Shown piece by piece: positions 47,251-61,500 of a stretch of 64,000 nucleotides of DNA (the first letter of the stretch is position 1; the number at the start of each line of letters is the position of its first letter). This stretch comes from Temnothorax longispinosus (Eukaryota > Arthropoda > Insecta > Hymenoptera > Formicidae), in the NCBI RefSeq assembly GCF_030848805.1, contig NC_092358.1, positions 7,378,001 through 7,442,000 of the forward strand, given 5' to 3'. The notes under the pieces were generated by a model. It worked only from the letters and a program-made list of their open reading frames with translations. It was not told the origin of the DNA and ran no database searches. The position numbers and the translations under genes were made by a program.

Positions 47251-50200
47251 CTTAAAAGTTCTTCGTAATTATATCTCGATTAGTAATCGACTTTATACCA
47301 GTTTTCCGTGCTGAATAGACGCGGAGTTAGACTTGTGGTACGTTAATCATCTTTTTGCTTTTTATTTATTAAAGATATTTTATTATATTCTATGGTCGTT
47401 AATTATCGCGTCTTTACCTTCCCATAAGGGTTTCCTAGTATTTAATTTCTTTACAAGAGTGGATTATACTAGTCCACTCCCAACTCCTCTATCCTAGAAA
47501 GCCAAGATTATTAAAAATATTAACATGGACGTATGAATATCTGGACGGAGCGTTAAGATATTCCCTTGAACGAGGGTGGCCATTTTATTGTTAGTTAATT
47601 ACACGTAAATTCGTAGAAATCGAGACATCGATTTAAAGTTATTCCGTAATTAAAAATAGCCTGGAATATAGTAAAAATGTTATTCTGCAATATGCCAGAT
47701 TGTTAAGCGAACAAGGCTGCAATAACAGAAGAATTCAAAGTCGAAAAAAGAAGAACCAATTTGAATGAGAACGAGACCGTACTCCGTGAAATTAACCATC
47801 ATCCACATCTTGGTTGATCAGACTTTCAATCTTCTTTCTCCTCGAGCTTCAACCTTGCAAAAATATCCTCCAGATATTCGTACATCCGTGATAGGTATAA
47901 AAGATAAAAAAATAACATATGACTCTCTCCTTGTTAGAAAACCTCATCCGCTTTTGTTCCGAAAGTTTAAGTCTGAATAAAATGATTTTTTTTTTTCGAG
48001 AAAAAAGATGTCGCAAAAAGATGTGTGTCAGTAGGCATATACACAAAACGCGAAGAAGCAGTTTCAATCATTCAGACGTTTTCATTGTTCCCTCGAAGGT
48101 ACAAAGAGGTAGCGACAAAAAGGGTTCGTTGCACACATTAAATTAGGGCGGGCGGCATTGTTGCACATCCGCGACTTTGAATGCGACGTGGCAGCCTTAG
48201 CAAATGCATAACGCGACAGTGCACGAAATCCTCGGTCTGCTGCGTTTGATTACGTTTCCTGCGTGAAATTAAAATATGAAAGGAACACGTATGAAAAATA
48301 CGACCTTCGTCGTCAAAGGCGGAGCCGTTAAAAATCAATGTCGCGGCATTTTTATCGTTACGGTGCACGCCGGTACAACGCGGAAATGTATATTTCGTTA
48401 TTTCTACGTCTTTATACGTAGCGCGATCAACATCTCTCGCCGTTTTCGCCAAAGAGCTCGCTCAAATTCTTACTCTGCTATTGGACGTTTCTTGCATCAC
48501 GGGAGTATGCAGCGTACCTAGATATCTCGTTCTCAAAATTTTCGGCAAATATAAGAATAGCGGAGTTATTCTGAATTGCTCCACCCTGTGTGCCTCTGCT
48601 GTGTGCTTCGCGATATTGCGCGGACGTGTTTTCCCTCCCTCGCTCGAAAAACAATGCATACATGCATAAAACGACAGAACTCGGCAGATTAGGAAGAATG
48701 CATTACGCGCGTTTACTCGCGTTGTACTTACGCGCGCGCTCACAAAAGCGCTTCTTTCGCTCAAATCCCCGGGAGATCCTACCTACCAAATCCTATTTTG
48801 CGGCAGCTTTCCCATTCGACTCGTCTCTCGCGGCGTTAAAAACTTTCGAGACTACCGGAGCGGACAGTTTGTCGGTTTTGGCTCGAGTCACTGTAGGAAA
48901 AGCAGGGAACGAGAGAGGAGAATCGGACCTAATAAAAAAAGCATGGATGCGTCCGAATGTAGCGTAGAAAATCTCGCAAATTGCTCTCGGTAGACCTATT
49001 GTGAATCTTTTCGCTTGTTGAAAGTCCCTAACGAACCATCCATGCTATTGTTTATTTCAAAGTCTGCTAAAAGTCATGCAACAAATTTTTATTATCTTAA
49101 TTTTTCTTCAAAATTTTAAACATTATTTTTGCAAGTATTCCCTCCAGAGTCCTTCAATATTATGCGTACATTTTATCAATTACGTATTAAATTTCATAAA
49201 ATAACTAAACCCACACTTAGAACGAAATAAAAGGGGAAATCGAATTTTTTCACCTGAGGGATTTCGCTAGAAATTTAATTAGCGTGAGAGATATTGGGTA
49301 TTTTCAGTCGCCCCCAATTTGCAATATTTTAATATTTCTGATTAGGAGAACGCGACGACGCATTGATTGACGTATCCGCAAATATATTTTAATAAAAGTA
49401 TTTTACGGGCGATACAATTTTCACCTATTCTCTTGAATATTCAGACAGTCAAAACCGCGCGGGATTAGTCATATATTTCAATTTCCATCCGACACATATT
49501 TCCATCTCCAACGTGAAAAAAAAAGCCCGAAGTACATCCCAATTTCCCAACTCGTCGTTAGTCACACAGTATGGTCAAAACTGGCGTTTTCAAGGCGGAC
49601 AAAACGCGATTGTACGTACGCTTGTACACGCGAACGAGCCACCGCTATCGTACACCGCAGCGTCAACTTCCCATTCGTCGACTATCACGCAACTATAACC
49701 GCGCTAGTATCAAACGCGCGAGGTAGTTTCCGAACGCAAATCTGCGCGGCCTCCGACCTCTTTTTTCCCCTGTCGTTTATTGTTTGCGCCACTATTCTGC
49801 TTTCTGCTCGACTGATTAATAACGAGCGAAGTCTCCTTCCGCTCGACGTTGCTGAAATTTTCCGTTATTGCGGCGAATTGCCTGTCAAGCCCGCGGACGG
49901 CCATTATTTTCACAACACTTCCCAAATTATTGTCTTCGTACAAGACAAAAAAAATTACATCATGAAAGGTTGAAATATTGAAATATATTCTATGCATAAT
50001 AATAACCCATAACATTTTTTATAAAATATATATGCAAAATATACACATATATATATATATATGATATAAAACTATTTTTATATAAAAACATAATAAAATG
50101 TAGAAAAGATTGATGTAACAAAAATTTGTTAAATTAAAAAACTTCGAAAGAGAAACAAGAAGTGAAATGGAGATTGAAAAAAAATTCAAGTTAAAGTCCC

Positions 50201-51872
50201 AAGTTTATACAAGAACTTTTAAATTTAACGATTTTTATCGGTACATCTATCTCACGTCGAACTTGTGTACGGGAACCTGTGCTTGCGCGCTTTATTTGTC
50301 GCGCTTTCGCGCGAGTACACCCGTGACTTATCGTGATCGTCGCGTCCGCGTTTAGCAACGAAGCTGACAGGCAAATCCTGTTCCACGCTACGCGAAAAAT
50401 ACGCGCTTGACGTATCTCTGCGAAATCTTGCACGGTCAGAGGCCGGCGTGCCGGACGTCATTCCGAACCGACATTTCCAACCAAGCCGGGTGTAATTAAA
50501 GGACGAACGGTAAAAAAGTTTATTCGCTCCGGCAAAAACTTTATTCACGCGACTAATTGCGAAAGCGAACGCGAATTGTAAATGTGAGAATAAGACTGAC
50601 TTAAATCGTGCATTATTCCATTCTACTGTTTTATACCATATTCTACAGAGTATATATTCATAAAATCGTTACAGAATAAGTTAAATAATAATAAGTTATG
50701 GAAGAGAGTGTATTTCAAACATTTCCTGTTAAATTATCAAACAATCTTTCTTGTGCGCAGAAAAACGTGAAAGCTTAACGGAAGAAAGATAAATGTTCAG
50801 ACCAGTTTATAATTGTGAGAAATTCCTTTCATTGTTAATCCTGTCATTAAATTTAAAATTTTTAAAGAATAATTAAGTATATCACCTTCTCAAATCCCTA
50901 TCAAGAGATTTTAAGTTTCGTTGCTCACATTAAAATTCTGAACCAGAATTAATGATACAAAAAATTCGTCGTTTTATAACTTCAGAATTTTTTCGACTTG
51001 ATGCGAACATTCGTGATTTATTACTCGAACGTTGTGATGCTCGGAGTTTCAAGACCCGACAAAGACATCGTCGTCCGGTTTAGACGCGATCGTAATCTTC
51101 GTAGAACGGCATCGTAGTTCTTGCATCCGCGTGAATTCCATTCGCGGATGCACACTTTTCCAATGCGCCAATTAAATGTAGCCGTCGCGTCGGTGCATCT
51201 CCGCGGTGAGTGCACGTCGCGAAATGTCGACGTGCGACGCGACTAGACACCGCCCGGTGAAGTTCTCATAGGAATATTCACGTGCGCGCGACTTCGCGTC
51301 CGGTGCACCAGCTCCAGGTGCCAGGCCCGTACATCGGTTCCGTCACTTCGCACGCCTCTGAATTAAATCCTTTAATCCCATTCAGTACCGAATTTTCATT
51401 AATCCCTCTCTCGGACGATCGAGGGATAAGCGTAAAGTTAAACTCTTTCTAAAAAAAGCTTAAAAAAAAGGCACCGAATTTAACCCTCGAGACTTGACTG
51501 TAACGCAGAATTTTTTTGACCTGTATCTCTTCGCTATAATTACGAATTACATAAAAGCGATCTTCTATACCTATACGTTTCGATTAGAAATTTGAAAGTC
51601 TTACCAATCAATTCTTAAGAATTTATACGCATATCCAAATGCACAAATTAAAAATATATAAAAATATACTATAGCCAGGCTCTTTTCTTATTAATATCAT
51701 TTAATATGTTCAAAAAATAAAATATTTATTTTGCCTTTCCTGAGATGTCTTTAAAAAATGTGTTTTTGAGAAATATCGACGAATATTACAAGATAATCAA
51801 CTTTCGTGAATACCTATTACATACAAAAACAAAAGGCACCTTAATATTAATAATTTTCAGAATAAAATATAT
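47251..51872. other. non-coding stretch without recognised gene
   Basis: No recognised gene. 48590-48967 (125 codons, plus) and 48138-48452 (minus) are unrecognised CpG-rich frames. A short (AT)n tract lies at 50046-50062. A 10-bp perfect stem (TGCATCCGCG, 51122-51131, pairing with 51143-51152) has an 11-base loop. 51180-51340 is CpG-rich. 51600-51840 is AT-rich. Confidence 0.55.
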
Positions 51873-51981
51873 CTCTCTAAATCTGAATCAGTGAATAGTA
51901 CTACTGAATCAGTGAATCTCTGTCACTGACATCAGTGTAAAGTATGCCACTGATTTGAATCACTGAGTCAGATTTAGAGAG
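51873..51981. mobile_element. palindromic MITE, CTCTCTAAATCTGAATCAGT family, copy 2
   Basis: 109 bp from CTCTCTAAATCTGAATCAGT to its inverse ending CAGATTTAGAGAG. Extra internal GAATCAGTGAAT and CACTGA words make it longer than copy 1 at 46387-46455. TA follows the right end; the left flank is AT. Both copies have an inner ATCAGTG palindrome remnant. Confidence 0.8.
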
Positions 51982-51983
51982 TA

Positions 51984-54900
51984 ATGTGATAGAAGGGGAA
52001 ATAGTGAAAAATTGAGACCCCACGGGGTTCTAAAAGGTAACGGTACGGTATTGCTAGATGCATGTTGTATTATGCATGACCGGGGTGTTAAGTATGAAGA
52101 GCCGAGACGCGGAATGCACCTTGGGGCGCGGAATGCATGAGACCACGCTGGCACCTCTGTCGTGCAGCCCCTTAGAAGAGACAATGCAACCTGACATCCG
52201 CCACTTTAAATCAAGCTCTCTGTATAGAGCCGACTGCTTCCACTTTTAACACAACGATCTAAGCTCGTTTGCCATTTGCGGTGACCCAACAGGACTCAGT
52301 TTAACGATTTTCTTGGAGAATTACGTTTAACAGAGTCCGATGGCTCTCTCTTTCCCTCGGGAACAGCACGTGTATTATATAAACATAGAAATAACACTCA
52401 TATTATATTTATATATATTTTTAAATTATATATATCATATTTTACTGTTATTAAATGCTAATTGGTATATTATATTTTATATATTGTATTTTTATATAAT
52501 TGTTAATTTTCATATTTAAATACTATGTTTAACTTTTTTTAAAATATGACATGTGTGAGTATGCCTTATTGTATACAATAATATATTATATATGTAAATA
52601 AATACTTTGAAATATAAAAATAGAAATTGAAATATATTGTAATATAAATAAAATATATATCTTGTATATAAAATTACATCTCTGTCTGTCATATATATTT
52701 AATAATTATTTTCGTGATGAGATTTATGTTCAACAATACGTATTCTTAAACAACTGCACACATCATTGTGATAATAGAACAATCGAACAATTTACCGTTT
52801 TCTATAATAGCTCCGTTGATAGCCGCGCGTCCAACATTATCAATTAATGTCACAGGAAAGAACAACTTAATGTGGAATTAAACCGCGTTAGCTAGCACAT
52901 TTTTTTGTTCTCGTATCAGCAAGCATCTACTACAGTAACAAACTTCATGATCTCGAATATTACTCATTGTATTAGTCTGGTCTGTAATTTCAGCCTCTGC
53001 GAGACCAGACGAGAGGTGGGAGTTTGTGTGCTGCACGCATAATTCCCACGGCTAGAATTACCATCGCAATTAGCGCGAGTGTTTTGGTTAATTCCGACAA
53101 TTATTTAGAACGAGCGCCGTTGAAGTAACGTTTACACAAATCGTCGAGATATGATAAAACTATACGAATTAATTGCATCGAAATTTTTTTCAACAGATCA
53201 AAAATACTGAAGTCTTCGGAGACTCTAAAGTCTCTGTTCGAGAGTCACGTAAGTTGTCCTGACGATCCTAAGTCCTAAAATTTTTAACAAAAAATCTCTT
53301 TTTCTTTGCGTTTTCTTTAAAGATAATTTGTTTGCGATATACGTAATATATTTCCCGAAAGAACTCAAAATTTTTTGGTCAAATATTAAACTAAAATATC
53401 CAGAAAATTCAAATAAAATACGTTTTATTTCCGTAACATGAATAATCGAATGCCGCGCAATGTTGTCATCAATAATAACATAAGATTAATAAATAATACA
53501 TCGATGTCTGGAGATAAGAGTGGAATACAATACAGTCGTTGTTCACCTTTTTGATCTCTCGCCTTTTTTTACCTTATCGCGATGTACATATACGTACGTA
53601 TGACCGTCTCGACAGCGGCGTCCTTTGGTCTCGTCCTATAAAATATCTCGCTGATCCGCGTAATACGGGCTTTAAATTTGGCCGTCGACCCTAGACCAGT
53701 CGTGTGTGTGCGAATGTTCGAGCTCTTTCCGTGCAAAAACTGATAAGGAAAATATATATTCCCACTCGACTCCGCTTTCACGCCACCCACCAGTCCTCCT
53801 CCCGTCGCCAACCCCTCTCTAAGTCCCCCAGCTGCTGACGAGGTATCTTGGAGGCGAGTCAATTTACACCCGGGGCCTTTTTCGAGATAGTCAGATGATA
53901 GCAGAAACCGAAACAATTCTCTTCATCTCGTCGTTCCGGAGTATCAAACAACAATGATTTCTTGGTGGGAAAGGATGTCCTAATAATGAGAACTTTTATA
54001 CTCTTGGATCAGAAAAACTTGGCGTCTCTTATTTTAGCAAAAAGTTTCTGTTTATGAAAGATTTGTAAAGAACTGTAATGTATTTTATTTTATTGTTGAT
54101 TTTGTCAATAGCGGGTAATATTCATTCAAATTCAATCAATTTTCTGTTCTTATATATAATTTGAAATTTATCTATTATTAAAAAATTAATACAATCTACA
54201 TATTAATTCATTTTAGTTTATCAATGGCCAATTAATTTTAATTTTATTTTAACTTTCTTTAAACAAAAGTTTTCATCATTATCCATCGAAAATTAATAAA
54301 GAGAAATATTTTATTGCGAAACATGTTAAGGTGAATCCATATCCAAAAAATTTAATTGTCAAAATCGAAAACGTTATTTAATTTTCTCTATTAAATTCTC
54401 TATGTCCGTAGAACCAGAACTATACAGAGAAAAGTAGTTAAACTGTGATTAATCGTGTTAATCAACCGAAACCAGTCACTTGTTCCATAGATTCGGGTGG
54501 CGGGGTGAAAACACTTATCGGAGTCTCACATCGCCAACCGCCGATTCACGAAACGCGGAAGAATAGGGCGGTCACGGGAAGTCAATCGGTAATGTAATTA
54601 AGAGCTTCGAGCTGCGATCAATTCTCCTCGAAAAGTACTTAAGTGCCGTTCGATGTATTTTGCTAATGGACGGCTCCCAATGGTTTTCAACGACAAGACG
54701 AAATTGGTAATTTATTAAAAGAAAAGGAGAGGCAAATAGTCCAGAGAAAAGTCATTTGATAGTAAACGTTCAAATTAATTGTTCTCCAAATTTTAACATT
54801 GGAAATATCTCGGCAAAAGTAAACTTGTAATACAAATAACTATATTTTGAAGATCTAATTTAAAAAAAACTTTTAAATTAATTTTTGCTAATTTGTAATT

Positions 54901-57900
54901 AAAATAATAAAATTTCTGTTTCTCCGTTAATATAGAAACAATAGCCCTACCTATTACTCGATTTGTTCAAAACTTATTCGAATCAAACAATATCCAGTAG
55001 AGAAGTTTAGCTAGTCCAAATTAACAGATAACTTCGTTACGCTGGCTTTTATTTCGCCAATATTTGTAAGATTTTTATGTGCCTCGGGATATAATTTAAG
55101 AAAACATACTTGCATAATACGTTGACTTAAACAATCTGTCTGATGCTGCATTTTCCGCCTCTGCTCTGTAGTAATTCACATTAATCTGCATTCACGCTGA
55201 TGCATTCCACTTCACGCGCGTCTCATTATGCAACTATATAAAAGCGAATTCGTGATGATCATCTTGAATCAATTATCTCGAGCGAAATGATTATATGCAA
55301 TCGATTATATGCATCGATTATAAGCTCGCTTCTGTCGATCAATAATTCGTCATTTCAGGAAAATTATTTTTGCATAAATATCGCATGCATAATTTATTTT
55401 TTTTCTCTGGGCAGTTTGCTCGAAAACCTGGCTATTAAAACGCGCCATGTCAAATTCATTTTAACCGTTAAAAAATTAAGCGATTCCTCATTTGCCCTCG
55501 CTCGTTTCGGATTAATTAATAACCTGTTCTAAAATTTATTTTATGAATCAATTTATATCTGCAATAATATTCAATAATTAACGTAACGTCATTTAATAAT
55601 TTCTCTGCTTTGACTCTATATATGTACGATCGAAGAAAGTACATACTAAAATCTAAAAATAATGTAAAAAATATTTTATATTAACATAATGGTGGATTTA
55701 TTAATATTCACGTCGCCAATCGAGGACAACGATAAAGCGCGTTGCAACGAGAGGTATCGCGGTTACACGACATCGCGCATGCAATATCTTACGACACGTG
55801 GGATATTTACGATCGAAAATAGCGGCTGTTGCCGCAAACCCCGCGGTCGTTACGAAACCCGCCGGTATATCGATGATTATGACCGCGCAATCCAGGGGAA
55901 AGAGCAACCGCCGCGCCTGGCCGGCGAACGCAGGCTCGGGATCAACGATCGGTTGACATCGTACCTGCCGCAGCGCATAATTTACGTTGTAACGCACCGC
56001 TTGGCCGCGATGGGGTCATTATCTGTAAGACGGAACACCGCCGTACCTCCCACGAAGCTACCGTTATCATTATCTCCGCACGACGAGTCATTACGGGTGC
56101 GGAATGACGGGGCCGTCACGTTGCTAATTAGACGCTCGATTGTCGAATAACGTGCACTCTGTATATAATAGCACATAATTCAACGTCCGGACGCATCAGT
56201 CTCTCATCGATATTAATGGCATTCGTATTTATTGTATCAATGGGATATTAATGAGCGGGGAATCGATCGGGGCGGAGTGCATATTGAAACTTGAAACGTT
56301 ATGACCGACGTTATAAATCAAATGACACACACGGGCGGTTGTTATTATTTAGGGATCATCGGGTGCAGCAATAATTTGTTCTTTTCATTGACAAATTTGT
56401 TTGCCTCGCGAATTTACATAAATTTATGGCGTCGAATAATTCCTCATCCGGACGCTATTAATTACTTGGATAGCGCTATAGAGAAGAGGTATAAACTAAT
56501 AGAGAAAATTAGCGATATATTTATTGTAATTAATATTTACAATAAATTACTGTTTAATGCGATGTCGTCGAGATAAATATAACGAATATGTATCGCTGGC
56601 TATATATACTTTTAATCATGACTACAATTAATTATTAGTTTATTTGATAACCAATGATAACTTGTGTGTGAAACTGGAGAAGGCGGTATATTTTATTTTG
56701 TACGCAATAACGTCAGTGAATAAACCGTAAAACAGCATACGGCTGTATAAATGATATTTTCGTTTCCTCGGGCGACCGTTTTCCAAGATTCCCGCTCGCT
56801 CTGTTTCTTGCACACAGGAAGTCTCGTTAGACGCGATATATGCGTAGATACATCGCGCTTTCGAATTTCTACACGTATAAATTCCCCTTCGTATGCGTAT
56901 GGTAACTAATGCCGTGCCCTCGCTGTATCCTTGTTAGCAAAACGCAAGGCCCCGCATACCGCCTTACCGCATGAGATAGAGATTAGTGCGCGGAAATACG
57001 TTTCCGAACGAAGTCGCCTCCTTAGGCAAACTTCCCATCCCATTACCGTGGCAATAATAATAATTCACCGGGAAGAGAGACCTTGTTATCTCGCCATCCG
57101 ATTTATTTTCCTCACTGTCAGAAAGGCAGGTAGATAATTGAAATCTGATATTTTAATGGCACGTTGTGTATATATATATGTATGTACGTTAATATGAATT
57201 ACGGAACTAACAAAAAATACGCATGACTTGTTGAAAAAAATTATTCGTATCCTTGAAAAATCGCAGAACCAAGATATCTTGAGAAAAATTTCACAGTTCA
57301 AAGAGTCCATTTGTAGATATGTTTAACTTCGAAAATTACATTGTAATATTCTATAGACGGAATTTTTCTCGTGGAAAAATCGACTTCGATCTCTTTGATG
57401 AATCCGGAAATATAAAAGGAATGGAAAATTCTGTGTGGTCTGGTGAGTACCTACCGCCCGAGATATTCGGTGTAATATGTAAAAATGTAATATTTATCTG
57501 CGCTGGCTGGCTGATACCGGAATTTCCCAGTGATACAATAGGAGTAGTCTAGCTTATGCGGACCGTACCTCGGCCCTGTGTGTGGGTAGTCGGTGTGAGC
57601 GAATAAGAAAGCTCCCTCCATTCAGAACGAGCGAATGGAAAAGCGGCTTTCGGACGGCTGTACACATCCTGGAAAATATAAAGGGAGGCCGGGGAATATG
57701 TTACATGGGTTTCGTTTAAACCCGGCATACAGCGGCACGCTGTCTCTCGAAGTCTGCTGCGCCTCAATAGGTTCGCTCTGTGTAATCCAGTCGGGCAAAG
57801 CCGATTGCATTTTGCTCAATATTAATTTCGCCCGACGATGTATACAGCGTGTCCCCTGGATCTGGCGGTGTAATTTCCTTCAGCTACGATCCTTCGACTC

Positions 57901-58576
57901 GAATTTTTTAACCGCTTAATCTAGCGAAGATACCGCGGTGATCGAGTTTTGAATTAAAATGATAAGACAAATTTTCTTCCAGCAAGCAAATAATTTAATT
58001 CAACTCATCTTCCTAATTTTCGTCGTTAAATATATAGCGGAATTTAAACTCAAATTGATATTAAATAATTGATTAACGTTAAATAATGTTAAATAATGTT
58101 CTGTAATAACTTAAACCTCAAATCACCGCACACTGAAATTTTTCATTAAGCACACAACAAATCTCTCACGACAAGATTTTTAAATATATTTCATAAATGT
58201 GGATAGATATCGTTTGTCGATTTAAGCTTTTTAAAGATTAAACGCAATATCTCGAAACTACTAGACGATCTCATTCTTGGATTTGGCAACGAAAAGGTTT
58301 AGCAGGATAAACGTTTAAAGCACTCGATCGTTTCGAGATAATCTCGAGGAAATAATTTTACGAAGCGCTTTGCTATCTTTCGGTTCAAAAATGATTTTGC
58401 AGTTACCGACATAAAGCAGCGTGGGTTTGATCGGGCGGTTTTCATGAAAAGGCTGGAAATGGGCCCTTTTTTCGGGAAAATCCACGTGCGCGGTTCGAGT
58501 ATAATCCGAGTTTGTGTCCCCGGGGAGAAGAGCAGCCCGGAATTATATTGTTATCAGGGACATTCGAGGCGATACT
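51984..58576. other. non-coding stretch with a few weak gene-like signals
   Basis: No recognised gene. 52370-52680 is extremely AT-rich. 53569-53916 (minus, 115 codons) and 55689-56150 (plus, 153 codons, overlapped antisense by 98 codons) have no recognisable domains. A TATA/initiator-like pair precedes a short frame at 55235-55532. A frame at 57319 ends in a consensus splice donor at 57443. 58076-58100 holds two copies of TTAAATAATG. Confidence 0.5.
55235..55275 (+). promoter_or_regulatory. possible TATA-type core promoter
   Basis: TATATAAAAG at 55235-55244 is a near-consensus TATA box. An initiator-like TCAATT lies at 55269-55274, slightly farther downstream than the usual 30 bases. The first ATG (55287) opens an 81-codon frame with hydrophobic stretches but no recognised family. 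In an AT-rich genome such matches arise by chance. Confidence 0.2.
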
Positions 58577-58596
58577 CGCGCGCGCGCGCGCGCGCG
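58577..58596. repeat. (CG)10 microsatellite
   Basis: Ten uninterrupted CG units, a potential Z-DNA former. Long pure CG runs argue that CpG methylation-driven decay has been weak here. Confidence 0.95.
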
Positions 58597-61500
58597 GGAT
58601 TATACTCTCGTGTATGCAGCAAAAGAGATAACCCAGCGCGCTAGCCACTTTTCCACGTTTCGCGGAGTCATCTCTGCTCCGCGGAATGCGAAATCCTTTT
58701 GAAATTATAATCCCAGTCAGTCCGAATGCCATCCAAAATACAGCTCGCGCATTTACATTATATATTACATCTCTAACTATAGCGACTGATGTGTTGAAAG
58801 ACAATGGAAAAATAATGCTGCTGCGAAATGCAAAGCAATCCATAAAAGTGAAAATGTCAATTCGATAAACGGATGGAGAACGAGAGTCACCTAAAAACGG
58901 TCGCGTCGAAGTATTCAAAAATAGTTAGATAAAATAAATTATCTAAGATAAAATATAAATAAAAAATTAAATTTGTTTTAAATTATAAAATATAGTGAGA
59001 TTTAATATCTACGTAATTATATGTATAAGATAGATAACAGCCAAGAGAATATTAGAACAAAATTAATTAATGTACTAGTAATGTACTGATGAAATGTACA
59101 ACTGATTTATGTCGTGATACAACGAACAAGTATTTTGTTAATAACGAGCACTTTTGGTTTACCGACGTAAACACGTTCATTGTAACGCTTTACGAAGTAG
59201 TCTGAAACCGGTAATAAACACTAGCTGATGTTACGTGGTTCAGTGGGCACTAAATCTAAGTTAACTGTTAATTGTTACCAACAGAAACAGGAACCTAAGT
59301 GTTCAGAGAATATGGAGTAGCCTCTTCCACATAAATACGTATGATATCATGATGTAGAGTTGTGGAACATATAAGATGGAAAATATATCGCTTCGCTGGG
59401 AAAATGTCCTTCAACCCTAACTTTCGAGAGATCGCGTTCTACTTTCTTCTCGCGTCGTTGCCTCTAACTTATGTTAACTTATTAGAAGTGAGTATCAGAT
59501 AAATTTCTTTCGATTGCCAAACTTTATTTTACCGCACGGTCGAATTAATTTTATTTCCACACAAACTTTAGCTTACATAAATTTTATGTTATATAAAATT
59601 AATGCAGCTAAATATAATATTAAGATATCAAGGCAATCGCCAAGTTATGTATTTAAAGATCTAATTGAAATTGTTCAATATTTTCGCACTTGTATACTTC
59701 TGCAAATTTATAGGCGCCAATATACACGATATATGTATTGGCGGCCAGTTGCAAGGCGAAATTGTTCTTCCCCAGGGAAAAAGTACCCTCCTAGAAGCCC
59801 CGTTATTTCCTGGATGACCAATTATCGGAAATGATCGAACGCAGATTCGGGAGGAGAGGGTTGGGACGGAAAGGACAGCCGCGATAGCTAGATAATTAGG
59901 CGAACGGGATAACAATTAAATGGTACACTCGTAATGAATTACCGGGCCAGGTTGATATAGGACATATATGCGTGTATGTGTGTAGCAGTCGCACCGACGG
60001 GGCGGAAGAGGGTGGTCGGAAAGAGAGGAAAGGGGTGGAGAGGTCAGATAATTGCGACGGCGGAACAATGGGGAATTCGGCGGCATTTCCGCCTCCGGCC
60101 CGGAACTAATAACGTCCGTCGCGCTTACCGCCGCACAAATGAGCGAAAGATTGTTAACTGATCCCTTCCCTGTATAATCTCTGTGTATATGTGTGGTGTC
60201 CACACGGGTCAGCGGATTTCGTTGCATTCCCAAATATGCGCTTCCGATGCGGATGAATATTTTCTTTTCTCTTTTAATTGCCGCGTCGGAATAAAAACTG
60301 TTTTTAATAACAAAGAGAATGTATAACATATATTTTCGAGTGCATAGACGAAATAAATTATACGTTTAATTAATAATGAAAAACATTTTTAAGCTTTTGA
60401 AGTAATATGATAAAATAATACGAATAAAATAAAGCAAATAAATTTTTATTTTACGACCCAATAATGACTTTTTAAAAGAGTTTCACAAAATTAATATCAT
60501 CAAACATTTCAAAAATACGCGAAAAAGATAAGTTATTATTATCGCAGTTTTTAATATAGGTGACTACTAACATATTTTAAAATAACGACTTTATGTCGGG
60601 AAACAATTTGAAGGTGCTCATGCAAAATTCAACGTACGTCGGGAAACGATTCCTAAAATAAAGACGATTCTGGGGTTTCATCGCGGGGGACATTACCAGA
60701 CGAAACGAACGTTTCTATCGGAAAACTATGCATGTTCGCCATCGCCGCCGAAGTAATATTTCGCGAGTACTTTCGCGAGTTTCGTCTCTCGTAATGCCGA
60801 ACACGTATTGCGTATCCATCAACCGAGTAAGCGGAATGCGCCTCTTTTCCCTCCCTAATGGTCCACGTACAGAGCGTTTCACGGTTGCCGTTCGTTCCTT
60901 CGAGAGAACTTTAGACAACGCATAAACAAATGATTGAGAGCCAGCAGATATATCTTTTGATAGAGAATAATGTTTCTTCTACTTCTTTCTCTCATATTTT
61001 AATGCAACTTTTCATCGATATCCTCTAAATGTTAACGTTCTTGTATTAATTTTTATTTTCTGCCTCTTATTTATTGCTACCTTATTAACAACTTTAAACA
61101 AGATCTCTTGTAATTTTCTGTTAATGGCCCTAACGAAACTTCCCACGCACTCAATCTAAATCTTCCATCTAAACTACCTGTCTGTCCTTCCTGAAAGAAG
61201 AACGGTGAACTCTCAAGTTTGCCGAGAATATATTGACGAACTTGTGGAGAAGTACCGCGGCAAATTGGATGGAATTTTCTATGTTAATTATCTTCCCGTT
61301 TTGCTGCTGGAGGCGCAATATCGATTTTCCCGGAAGAACGTTCAATCGCCGTATGCTCTCATCTTCCACTTTATCAATGTTTGACAGAGCAAACCGGCCT
61401 TTGTGTTCGGGCTTTCGTCGACAACGGTCTCGCTCTTTGTGTTTAATTTTTAATTTTACGTAAAAAACACAAGGATAATAAGGCAATGGATTATATACAC

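Noticed and set aside
51122..51152. 10-bp perfect hairpin as a microRNA precursor
   Set aside because: The stem is far too short for an animal pre-miRNA and no known mature microRNA sequence is recognised.
57376..57430. DFDLFDESGNI as an EF-hand
   Set aside because: The 12-residue calcium loop spacing and the central glycine and hydrophobic positions do not fit, and there is no paired hand.
58442..58918. 158-codon minus-strand open frame
   Set aside because: It crosses a pure (CG)10 repeat giving an Arg-Ala alternation, and has no domain.
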